A stretch of DNA of 64,000 nucleotides from JAHRAW01 sp965212085 (GTDB taxonomy: Bacteria > Pseudomonadota > Gammaproteobacteria > Arenicellales > Poriferihabitantaceae): NCBI GenBank assembly GCA_965212085.1, contig OZ243042.1, positions 1,798,001-1,862,000 of the forward strand. The letters run 5' to 3'. Under the pieces are notes generated by a model, which did no database searches, was not told the origin of the DNA, and was given only the letters and a program-made list of their open reading frames with translations. Positions 36,322 to 44,073 of the stretch are shown piece after piece. The stretch's first letter is position 1. The number at the start of each line of letters is the position of its first letter. The position numbers and the translations under genes were made by a program.

Positions 36322-36645
36322 ATGTTAATCCTTACCCGCCGAATCGGCGAATCCGTTTACATCGGCGACGAAGTTCGCCTCACCGTGCTGGGGGTGCGCG
36401 GCACCCAGGTGCGAATTGGGATCAACGCGCCCAAGGACATACCGGTCCATCGTGAGGAGATCTACTATAAAATCAAACACGAACAAGGCGGTGGCGTTGC
36501 CCCGCACGGCGATGGCGGCGATGGCGGCGATGAACACGAACAGCCGGGAAACCTGGCCGACGGCACGCCGGAGGATACGGATGCTCCGGCGGATGATGAT
36601 GAACAACAGCCCTCGGCGGAAGAGGCGGATCCCAATAACGCCTGA
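36322..36645 (+). CDS. csrA: Carbon storage regulator CsrA with acidic C-terminal tail
   Basis: 107 aa. Residues 1–57 are a canonical CsrA (MLILTRRIGESVYIGDEV, then IGINAPKDIPVHREEIY with the RNA-contacting Leu4 and Arg44 positions). Residues ~58–107 are an added Gly/Asp/Glu-rich tail (HGDGGDGGDEHEQ... ending EEADPNNA). Normal CsrA is 60–70 aa. It binds GGA motifs in mRNA leaders. A good Shine-Dalgarno sequence (AGGAG) is 11 bases upstream. The tRNA pair downstream is the usual gammaproteobacterial neighbour. Confidence 0.95.
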   Translation: MLILTRRIGESVYIGDEVRLTVLGVRGTQVRIGINAPKDIPVHREEIYYKIKHEQGGGVAPHGDGGDGGDEHEQPGNLADGTPEDTDAPADDDEQQPSAEEADPNNA

Positions 36646-36708
36646 GCGCCTGAGCGTTTGGAACCCGGCGGAGTCGGGAGCCGTGGTCGGTCAGGCGGGG
36701 ATAACACC

Positions 36709-36801
36709 GGAGAGATGGCCGAGTGGTTGAAGGCGCTCCCCTGCTAAGGGAGTATGGGGTTTATAGCCCCATCGAGGGTTCGAATCCCTCTCTCTCCGCC
36801 A
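36709..36801 (+). tRNA. tRNA-Ser(GCU)
   Basis: The acceptor stem GGAGAGA pairs with TCTCTCC, followed by G and an encoded CCA. Anticodon GCT sits in CCCTGCTAAGGG, with a long variable arm typical of serine tRNA and T-loop GGTTCGAATCC. Length 93 nt. Confidence 0.97.
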
Positions 36802-36823
36802 AAACGTACAACAAAAAGGCAAC

Positions 36824-36900
36824 GCGCCCGTAGCTCAGTTGGATAGAGTACTTGGCTACGAACCAAGAGGTCGGGAGTTCGAATCTCTCCGGGCGCGCCA
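36824..36900 (+). tRNA. tRNA-Arg(ACG)
   Basis: The acceptor stem GCGCCCG pairs with CGGGCGC, followed by G and encoded CCA. The anticodon loop CTACGAA gives ACG (read as ICG), and the T-loop is GTTCGAATC. Length 77 nt. A ten-base T-run follows within 15 bases and may end the transcript. Confidence 0.97.
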
Positions 36901-37091
36901 TTGCACTTTTTTTTTTGCGGGAACCATAAAACCTGACGAACAATCCGGTAGCGATGCAAAAAACCGTTACTATATTGCCATTCCCCCCAAACGAATACTC
37001 AGCCAAACATCTACCCGACACAATCGCACACCATCGGTGTCATTTGTATAGGTTCACTAATTCGCTGACAAATTTCATTCTACGCCGTTAC

Positions 37092-37149
37092 TCCCGAGCG
37101 TTAGTGTCCGTTGCCGCACAAGCGGCTTACGGACACTTACGACTCGGGA
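37092..37149. repeat. Half copy of the palindromic element (hairpin end only)
   Basis: An imperfect 58-base palindrome, TCCCGAG...CTCGGGA, with inner arms AGTGTCCGT and ACGGACACT and a GCCGC/GCGGC core. It matches one half of the full element at 45925–46119. Confidence 0.75.
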
Positions 37150-37172
37150 CAATTTTGCCGGGAGCAAAATTG
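37150..37172. repeat. Perfect 9-bp inverted repeat
   Basis: CAATTTTGC, a 5-base loop and GCAAAATTG, directly abutting the hairpin repeat before it and the repeat unit after it. No T-run, so a terminator is unlikely. Confidence 0.6.
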
Positions 37173-37260
37173 CGCGTAGCCCGAAGGGCGAGTATCAGGA
37201 ACGATACGAGCAATCCAGCGTCAAAACCGCAATACTCCGCCGTTTCCACTGCCCGTCCTT
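37170..37260 (+). repeat. Dispersed repeat R2, copy a
   Basis: About 91 bases nearly identical to 62620–62710. Contains two small hairpins, AGCCCGAAGGGC and GTATCAGGAACGATAC. Both copies lie upstream of the two autotransporter-like genes. Confidence 0.8.
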
Positions 37261-37271
37261 ACGCCGCTGTG

Positions 37272-37392
37272 CCGTCCAACCGGCGGCGTAGCCGCTAACT
37301 TCGGCGCGCGCAGCGGCGCTGGAAACAGGAGTTTCCCCGCGCCGCAAAGGGGGGTGCGGGGGGTCTCCCCCCCGCAAAAGCGCGTCACGCGC
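37272..37392 (-). repeat. Dispersed multi-hairpin repeat R3, copy a
   Basis: In reverse orientation relative to the copies at 40726, 45792 and 57866; same orientation as 62723. Modules are a CCGGCGGCG end, a GGAAACAGGAGTTTCC hairpin flanked by GCGGCGC/GCGCCGC, a G/C homopolymer hairpin (7 C here) and GCGCGTCACGCGC. Confidence 0.8.
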
Positions 37393-37465
37393 ACCCAAAC
37401 CCGCGTCCCGCGCACCCAACCCCGCCATATTCCGCCCACTTTGGGGGTATCATTCCCCCGACTTC

Positions 37466-37474
37466 TGCTATAAT
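37466..37474 (+). promoter_or_regulatory. Extended -10 promoter of autotransporter 1
   Basis: TGCTATAAT is an extended -10 with consensus hexamer 37469–37474. No good -35 is present. A GGGGG/CCCCC inverted repeat (37443–37459) sits just upstream and could be an operator. The second autotransporter has the same arrangement at 62909–62917. Confidence 0.6.
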
Positions 37475-37541
37475 CCCCCAAATTTGGCACAACCCAACCC
37501 GGCAATTCCAACCAAACACCCCCCCTTTCAGGAGGCTTACC

Positions 37542-40500
37542 ATGTTCCCCCGTTCCATAACCAAAAACACCCCAAAACCGCATAAAACCGCGCCTTTAGG
37601 CGTCTCAACGGCCATTCCTGCCCCCCCCCCCCCCCCGGAAAACTTCACGCCTGACCGCTAACGGCGGCGGCGCCGCCAGCCTTGCTAAAACAGCATCCGC
37701 CATAGCCCTCCTCGCCCTCACCTTCATCCCCGCCCACCACGCCTCAGCACAGGCCGGACCATCTTTCGGCGCGCAAACCATTCGAACGCTGGTTCTCACC
37801 GCCGACTCCCCTATCACACCGAGTATCCTGCCGGCAGCCACCGGCGGCACTACCCCGTTGCGCTATGCCATCACCCCGGACCTGCCCGCTGGGCTGAGTT
37901 TTGACAGCGACACCCGCACTCTGAGCGGCACGACAACAGCAACCCAACCCAGCACACGCTACGCCTACACCGTAACCGACGCCAACAGCCAATCCGCGAT
38001 GCTGAACCTCAATCTTGCCGTCATCGAACCGAACCAACCGGGTTTCGACGGCAGCATTTTCCGCATTGATGAGACGTTCGCCGTTGGCGTCCCTGTCGCC
38101 TTGACCCTGCCGGTAGCCACCGGCGGCACGCCCCCGCTGATCTACAGTCTCGGCACAACATTGGGCGCTCCGGCCATGATTCCCGGGTTGATTTTTGACG
38201 CCGACAGCCGCACCTTGAGCGGCACACCAGGGATGACGCAGCCCAGTACCCAATATACCTACGTGGTACGTAGCAGTCGCGGCGGAGTCGATCAAGTACT
38301 TGTATTTATCACCATCACGGAACCCATACAGCCGGACCGCATGCCAACCTTCGGCGCCACCATCGCCCCCCAAACCTACTTCACCAGCACCGCCGTCAAC
38401 GTAACCCTGCCCGCCGCCTCCGGCGGCAATGGCGCCTTGACCTACGCCATCACCGAAACCCTCCCCGGCGGCCTCACTTTCACCGCCGCCACCCGCGTCC
38501 TGAACGGCACCCCCACCACCGTGCAAAGCGTGATGACCTACACCTACACCGCCACCGACAGCGACGACGGGGTGATCACCACCGATTCCAACCCCGACAG
38601 CGTGGAACTGCCCTTTACCATCACCATCACCCCGCCGCCGTCCGTCACCGGCGGCGGCAACACGGTCACCACCACCACCAGCGGCGCCACCGACGCCATG
38701 GGCACCCTGGCCATAACCAACCTCCCCGACGGCGTAACCCCCAACTGGCGCACCGCCGACCGTGGCACCTACGGCACCCTGACCCTCAACGCCGCCACCG
38801 GCGCCTGGACCTACGCCCTGGACAACACCCGCGCAGTCACCCAAGCCCTCGGCCCCACCGCCGCCCAAGTGGAAACCTTCACCGCCACCACCACCATCGC
38901 CGGCGTCCCCCTCACCGCCACCATCACCATCAACCTCAACGCCGGCGTCTTCCCCGATGACCCGCCGGAAGTCGTCTTCGCCGGCGGCCCGCGCATGATC
39001 GTGGACGAAGGCGAGGAGATGGTCACCCTGGATGCCGGCCTCAGCTATGACCCGGAAAACCGGGATGATGGCACAACCGGGTTGACTTTCGCGTGGGCGC
39101 ACACCGCCGTCGACAACGTGTCGCCGCCGCCGGATGAAGATCTGATTACGCCCACCAATGCAAACACCGCCACCGCCACTTTCACCGCCCCCGAAGAACG
39201 CACCAGACTAACCTTCACCGTCACGGTCACCGATAGGACCGGGGAAGAGGACACCGCCACACTCACCGTCCAGGTAGGCCGTAGTTCCGAACGCGCTTTG
39301 CAAAAAACCCTGGCCGCCTTCGGCGGTGCTTTCGCCGCCGGCACAGTAAGCGTATTTGAAGACTACCTCTCCACCCCCGCCGGACGCGCAAACACCAGCC
39401 ACTTCACCATCGGCGGCCACAAGTTTGAGTTAGCAACCACCACCCCCGCCCAAACCCTGGATTCCCGAGTCGCAAGTGTCCGTAAGCCACTAACGCGGCA
39501 ACGGACACTAACGCTCGAGAATGACCACAGCGTTGTTAACACGCTCTCGGTGTCATACCCACAAAAACACAAATCACCCTCGGTGTCATTCCCGAACGAT
39601 AGAAAAACAGGGAGCGATAGCGACCATGTTTTTCATCGTATCGGGAATCCAGTTGAACATGACTCAGCGAACACTACCACAATGTCCGCCAAAGACCTCC
39701 TGATGAAAAGCGCGTTCCACTTCAACTTCAAAGGAGACGACCCCACCGCCACCTCCGGCTGGAGCCTCTGGGCACGCGCCACCACCACCAACTTCGACGG
39801 CAAACCCGAAGACGACTTTGAACAAGACGGAGACGTAACCTCAGCCTACCTCGGCATGGACTACCAAACCCCCACCGGCACCCGCCTCGGCCTCGCCATC
39901 TCCGAAACCAGCGGTGACGTGGACTATGACGACGCCACCGATGAAGCCCAAGGCGATTTGGATGCCGACCTCACCAGCATCCTGCCCTATATCCAATGGC
40001 AAGCAAATGACACCACCACCGCCTGGGCCATGCTCGGCTACGGCGAAGGCGACGCCGAACTGTCCACAGACGGCGAAGCGGAAACCACCGAAGTGGATAT
40101 TGATATGCAGATGATCGCCCTCGGCATATCCGGCGACCTGACCACGTACAAACGCAGCGAATGGTCGTGGAAAGCCAGCGCCTTTGCCGTGGAACTGGAA
40201 TCCGAAGCCGATGAGGCCACCGACCTGCCCGCAGTAACCGCAGACTCCCAACGCCTGCGCGCCGCCATACAAGGCCGCATACCGGGAGAGGCATCCGCCA
40301 CCGGCACCCAATTCACCCCGAACTGGGAACTCGGCCTACGCTGGGATGACGGCGACGCCGAACAAGGCGGCGGTGCGGATGTGGGATTGGGCTTCGACTA
40401 CACCAACCCGGTGAATGGTTTGAGCGTACAGGGAAAAACCAGTTTTCTGGTGGCCCATGAAGCGGAAGACTACGAAGAATGGGAAGCCAGTTTGCAGGCA

Positions 40501-40719
40501 CGGCTGGATTCGGGAGTGCAAGGCCGTGGGGTAACTTTCACGCTGGAACCCGGCTGGACAGCAGACGGTCGCAGTCAAAAGATGGGAATGGACTTCTCCA
40601 ACGCCCTCGGCAAATGGAGCAAACGCGGCCTGCGGTTGGAGTTGACCGGCGAGCGCACCGAACGTGATGACAACGACATCGGGCATAACATCCGCCTGAC
40701 CGGTTCGTTGCACTTCTAA
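37542..40719 (+). CDS. Phase-variable autotransporter-like surface protein 1 (out of frame as sequenced)
   Basis: ATG 37542 follows a strong AGGAGG. The N-terminal frame runs into 16 C (37621–37636) and stops at TAA 37659–37661. Removing one C (15) joins it to a frame open to 40719, giving about 1058 aa. That product has a long N-terminal extension, a signal peptide (TASAIALLALTFIPAHHASA, cleavage near residue 71), three putative-Ig (He_PIG-like) repeats, a VCBS-like domain, a PKD-like domain, a linker, and a C-terminal 12-strand-type autotransporter barrel ending in Phe (GSLHF). An in-frame palindromic element encodes part of the linker. Likely outer-membrane adhesin whose expression switches by slipped-strand change. 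A homopolymer sequencing error is the alternative. Homologous to the gene at 62976. Confidence 0.82.
37621..37636 (+). repeat. Poly-C tract (16 C), candidate phase switch
   Basis: Sixteen consecutive C in the leader coding region, encoding Pro. Lengths of 15 or 18 would put the start in frame with the signal peptide and passenger; 16 does not. Confidence 0.85.
39457..39652 (-). repeat. Full palindromic element inside the autotransporter coding region
   Basis: Ends are CTGGATTCCCGA and TCGGGAATCCAG, 12-base perfect inverted repeats. The interior matches, in reverse, the intergenic copy at 45925–46119. The reading frame stays open across it and encodes the segment from LDSRVASVRKPLTRQ to HRIGNPVEHD between the linker and the barrel. 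Confidence 0.85.
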
Positions 40720-40725
40720 CTTTGT

Positions 40726-40844
40726 GCGCGTGACGCGCATTTGCGGGGGGAGACCCCCCGCATGCCCCCCTTGCGGCGCGGGAAAACATCCTGTTTTCAG
40801 CGCCGCGCGCACATCCCTGTGCGCGACAGTCCGGCTAACGCCGG
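40726..40844 (+). repeat. Dispersed multi-hairpin repeat R3, copy b
   Basis: Starts 6 bases after the autotransporter stop. Successive hairpins: GCGCGTGACGCGC; GCGGGGGG-A-GA-CCCCCCGC (6 G); GGAAAACA-TCC-TGTTTTC within GGCGC/GCGCC; GCGCACA-TCCC-TGTGCGC; CCGGC-TAAC-GCCGG. Could end transcription or act in RNA. The remaining 100 bases to the next gene show nothing else clear. Confidence 0.8.
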
Positions 40845-40944
40845 AAGGGTTTGAACGGTGGCGCGGGGGTTGGGGCGTAGGGACAGGTCGCGACCTGTCC
40901 GCATTTGACAGTGAATTGGTGAACCTGTACAAGCCTGTACAATA

Positions 40945-42009
40945 ATGACCCAAACCACGATTCCCAGCCCGCCCAGCCCGGTCACCGCCAGCGTGGATTT
41001 CGACGCCGACGGCGTTCACCACGGCCACCTTAAACTGCCCCATTCCGACGACCGTTCCGCGTGGGGCGCGATCATGACCCCGCTGACCGTCATTAAAAAC
41101 GGCGCCGGCCCCACCGCGCTCTTGACCGGCGCCAACCACGGCGATGAATACGAAGGGCCGACGGCGCTTTTGGACCTGGTCAACCGCATTGACCCGGCGC
41201 GGGTCAGCGGCCGGATTATCATCGTGCCGATGATGAACTACCCGGCCTTTTGCGCCGGTACGCGCACCTCGCCCATTGACCGGGGCAATATGAACCGGGT
41301 GTTTCCGGGGCGCCCCGACGGCACCGCCACCGAGAAAATGGCGGACTACTTCCAGCGCACGCTGCTGCCCATGGCGGAGTACGTGCTCGACATTCATTCC
41401 GGGGGCAAAACCTTGCAATTCATTCCCTTCGCCGCCGCCCACGCCCTCGCCCCCGCCCCCGGAGCCGCCGAACAACAGGCGCGCTGCGAGGCGGCCATGA
41501 ACGCCTTTGCGGCACCTTACTGCGTGCTGCTGCGGGAGTTGGACGCCACCGGCATGTACGACAGCGCCGCCGAAGCCCAGGGCAAGGTGTTCGTCTCCAC
41601 CGAACTCGGCGGCGGCGGCTCCACCTCCACCCGCACCAACGAAATCGCCCGCACCGGAGTCAGCAATTTCCTCATCCACGCCGGCATCCTCGACCAGGCG
41701 CCGGCGCCGCGCCCCGGCGTTCGCCTCGATATGCCCGGCGACGACTGCTTCGTCACCTCCGCCCACGCCGGCCTGCTGGAACTGCTGGCGGACCCCGGCG
41801 ACCGCGTCGAGGCCGGCGGGGAGATCGCCCGGATTTACAACGTTGAGCGCACCGGCGAGCCGCCGCTACGCTATCATGCGCCGTTGAGCGGCATCCTGCT
41901 GGGCCGCCACCATCCGGGGCTGGTGCGCCCCGGCGACATGATCGCGGCGGTGGCCGTGGAGGCGGGGCGGCAGGCCGGTGAACCCCGGCGTTTTGCCGGT
42001 GGAACATAA
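40945..42009 (+). CDS. DoeB/AstE-like zinc deacylase, complete copy
   Basis: 354 aa succinylglutamate desuccinylase/aspartoacylase family. Zinc ligands are in TGANHGDEYEG (~residue 65) and VLDIHSGGKT (~residue 150), and the catalytic Glu region is VSTELGGGG. A C-terminal beta domain follows, with AGLLELLADPGDRVEAGGEIA. It is similar to the partial gene at 2–955. The nearest defined role is N-acetyl-diaminobutyrate deacetylase of ectoine breakdown. It stands alone between the autotransporter repeat and hfq. Confidence 0.87.
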   Translation: MTQTTIPSPPSPVTASVDFDADGVHHGHLKLPHSDDRSAWGAIMTPLTVIKNGAGPTALLTGANHGDEYEGPTALLDLVNRIDPARVSGRIIIVPMMNYPAFCAGTRTSPIDRGNMNRVFPGRPDGTATEKMADYFQRTLLPMAEYVLDIHSGGKTLQFIPFAAAHALAPAPGAAEQQARCEAAMNAFAAPYCVLLRELDATGMYDSAAEAQGKVFVSTELGGGGSTSTRTNEIARTGVSNFLIHAGILDQAPAPRPGVRLDMPGDDCFVTSAHAGLLELLADPGDRVEAGGEIARIYNVERTGEPPLRYHAPLSGILLGRHHPGLVRPGDMIAAVAVEAGRQAGEPRRFAGGT

Positions 42010-42020
42010 TGTGCTAGAAT
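41993..42020 (+). promoter_or_regulatory. Promoter of hfq
   Basis: TTGCCG (41993–41998), a 16-base spacer and TAGAAT (42015–42020), preceded by TGC, lie about 85 bases before the hfq start. Confidence 0.5.
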
Positions 42021-42105
42021 CCGTCAAACGAGATACAGGCGATACGAAAACGATACGAAAACGACAAACTACCCATTCATAACCAACCATAACAAGGTGA
42101 TAAAA

Positions 42106-42429
42106 ATGGCCCAACACCAACAAAGAGGAGGGACGGCGTTGCAGGATCCCTTCCTGAATATCCTGCGTAAAGAAAGGATCCCGGTGTCAATTTTTCTGGT
42201 GAACGGGATCAAGCTACAGGGGCAGATCGAATCTTTCGACCAGTTCGTGGTGCTGCTGCGCAACAGCGTCAGTCAGATGATCTACAAGCACGCGATCTCG
42301 ACCATCGTCCCGGCGCGCTCGGTGCGCATTCCCCACGATGGTCACCGTGCTTCCGATGACTACAATCACGGTCACGGTCACGGCCACGGTCATGACCCGC
42401 AAGACCCGGAGCGTCAACCATCCTACTGA
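42106..42429 (+). CDS. hfq: RNA chaperone Hfq
   Basis: 107 aa. Core residues 5–72 are canonical: LQDPFLNILRKERIPVSIFL (distal/Sm1) and the proximal-face MIYKHAISTIVP (Sm2 YKHA). The C-terminal tail is rich in His and Gly (NHGHGHGHGHD), coded by a hexamer-like repeat. It joins small RNAs to mRNAs as a hexamer. ATG 42106 is chosen over an in-frame GTG at 42097, with AAGGTG as ribosome site. Followed by hflX, the usual order. Confidence 0.97.
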   Translation: MAQHQQRGGTALQDPFLNILRKERIPVSIFLVNGIKLQGQIESFDQFVVLLRNSVSQMIYKHAISTIVPARSVRIPHDGHRASDDYNHGHGHGHGHDPQDPERQPSY

Positions 42430-42454
42430 CGATCCCGGCAGCGGCATGGCGCAG

Positions 42455-42502
42455 CGGCCCCGTGAGCGGCCCCGTGAGCGACCCCGTGAGCGACCCCGTG
42501 AG
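42455..42502 (+). repeat. Four 12-base tandem repeats before hflX
   Basis: Four copies of CGGCCCCGTGAG, with a G-to-A change in the last two, lie between hfq and hflX. They span the hflX leader and are not in the hflX frame. Confidence 0.85.
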
Positions 42503-42539
42503 CGGTGCCGCCGGTGGGGTTGGCGGCGGCCCGGGTTGA

Positions 42540-43910
42540 GTGCGCGGAGGGGCGGCGTTTCTGACTAACTCCGCAGAGAACGGCCGCTTCGTCCACCATC
42601 CCGCGCCCCAAGAGCGTGCGATACGGGAGCGCGCGATACTGGTGGCGCAGTTGGATGGCCCCGGTTCCGATGACGGGCAGCCGTTGCGCGAACTCGGGGA
42701 GTTGACGCGCTCCGCCGGCGTCCGGGTCTGCGACCAGGTGGTGCTGCGGCGCACCAGGCCGGTGGCGGCGACCTTCATCGGCACCGGCAAGGCCCGGGAA
42801 CTCGGCGCGCTGGTGAAGCGGCACGACGCCACGCTGGTAATTTTCGATCATCCGGTGTCCCCGGTTCAGGAGCGCAATCTGGAGCGCATCGTCGAATGCC
42901 GGGTGCTGGAGCGCACCGGCCTGATCCTCGACATTTTCGCCCAGCGCGCCACCTCCAGCGAAGGCAAACTGCAAGTGGAACTGGCGCAGTTGCAACACCT
43001 TTCCACCCGCCTGGTGCGCGGCTGGTCCCACCTTGAACGCCAGAAGGGCGGCGTCGGCCTGCGCGGACCCGGTGAAACCCAGCTGGAGACCGACCGCCGC
43101 CTGATCGGTGCGCGCATCCGCGCATTGACCCGGGCCTTGCAGCGCGTTGAGTCCCAGCGCGCCTTGCGCCGCCGGGCGCGGCGCCGCGCCTTGATCCCGA
43201 CGGTGTCGCTGGTGGGCTACACCAACGCCGGAAAATCCTCGTTGTTCAACCGCCTCGCCGGCCTCACCGGAAGCGCGCGCGTGCCCACCGCCGACCGATT
43301 GTTCGCAACCCTGGACCCGACCATGCGCCGCCTCCAACTTCCCGGCTTCGGCGCGGTGGTGCTGTCGGACACGGTGGGCTTCATCCGCGAACTGCCCCAC
43401 ACCCTGATCGCCGCCTTTCATTCCACGCTGGAAGAACTGGCGAGCGCATCCTGCCTGGTGCTGGTGAACGACTACGCCGACCCCGGATTCGCCGAACTCA
43501 GGGCGGCGGTGGAACAGGTGCTGGAGGAAATCGGCGCCGGCGGCGTGCCGGTCATCCACGTCAACAACAAGATAGACCTGACCGCCGACCACGCCAGGGT
43601 GCGGCGCGGCAAGGACGGCCTGACCGGCACCGTGTGGCTGTCGGCCCACAGCGGCGAAGGCATCGGCCTGCTGCAGCGCGCGGTGGGAGAATTGCTCGGC
43701 CACCGCCGCCACCGTTGTCAGTACGAACTCCGCCTAAAGCCCCAGGCCGGCGCCCTGCGCGCGCGGCTCTACCAGCGTTGCGAAGTGATTGACGAACGCG
43801 TTGACGAGGCCGGCCTCATCCGCCTGATACTGAAAATGGAAAGCGCAGACCGTGGCTGGCTGGAGTCCCGGCAGGAATTCAAGGGGCTGTGGTCGGAGCG
43901 GGAGTTGTAA
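42540..43910 (+). CDS. hflX: Ribosome-associated GTPase HflX
   Basis: 456 aa. N-terminal HflX domain (AILVAQLDGPG, then ATFIGTGKARELGALV) and GTPase domain with G1 GYTNAGKSS (~residue 225), G3 DTVGFIREL and G4 NNKID. It splits stalled ribosomes. The family-typical GPGETQLETDRRLI is present. The GTG at 42540 is the first start after an in-frame stop, but no good ribosome site is seen there and the first ~28 residues are not conserved, so the start is uncertain. Confidence 0.93.
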   Translation: MRGGAAFLTNSAENGRFVHHPAPQERAIRERAILVAQLDGPGSDDGQPLRELGELTRSAGVRVCDQVVLRRTRPVAATFIGTGKARELGALVKRHDATLVIFDHPVSPVQERNLERIVECRVLERTGLILDIFAQRATSSEGKLQVELAQLQHLSTRLVRGWSHLERQKGGVGLRGPGETQLETDRRLIGARIRALTRALQRVESQRALRRRARRRALIPTVSLVGYTNAGKSSLFNRLAGLTGSARVPTADRLFATLDPTMRRLQLPGFGAVVLSDTVGFIRELPHTLIAAFHSTLEELASASCLVLVNDYADPGFAELRAAVEQVLEEIGAGGVPVIHVNNKIDLTADHARVRRGKDGLTGTVWLSAHSGEGIGLLQRAVGELLGHRRHRCQYELRLKPQAGALRARLYQRCEVIDERVDEAGLIRLILKMESADRGWLESRQEFKGLWSEREL

Positions 43911-44073
43911 AAACCACCGGCCGGGCGCGCATTGCGGGGTCGTATCCGGTGGCATCGGTGGCCTATTGGTTGGCGATTGTTGCGGGGCTTGGGGTACAAT
44001 CGCGCCACGAAATTTTCGCCGTTACGCTCAACAACCATCCACCAACCCAACCCTAATCCAAACCCACCAACCC

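Noticed and set aside
37744..39102. 452-aa Gly-rich frame opposite the autotransporter passenger
   Set aside because: The Gly-rich content is the complement of the Ala/Thr/Pro-rich passenger; no ribosome site.
39457..39652. Insertion sequence
   Set aside because: Inverted ends are present but no transposase is encoded in any copy; at most a MITE-like passive element.
42338..42568. Small frame with RPRERPRER repeat between hfq and hflX
   Set aside because: Translation of the 12-base tandem repeat overlapping the hfq end; no separate support.
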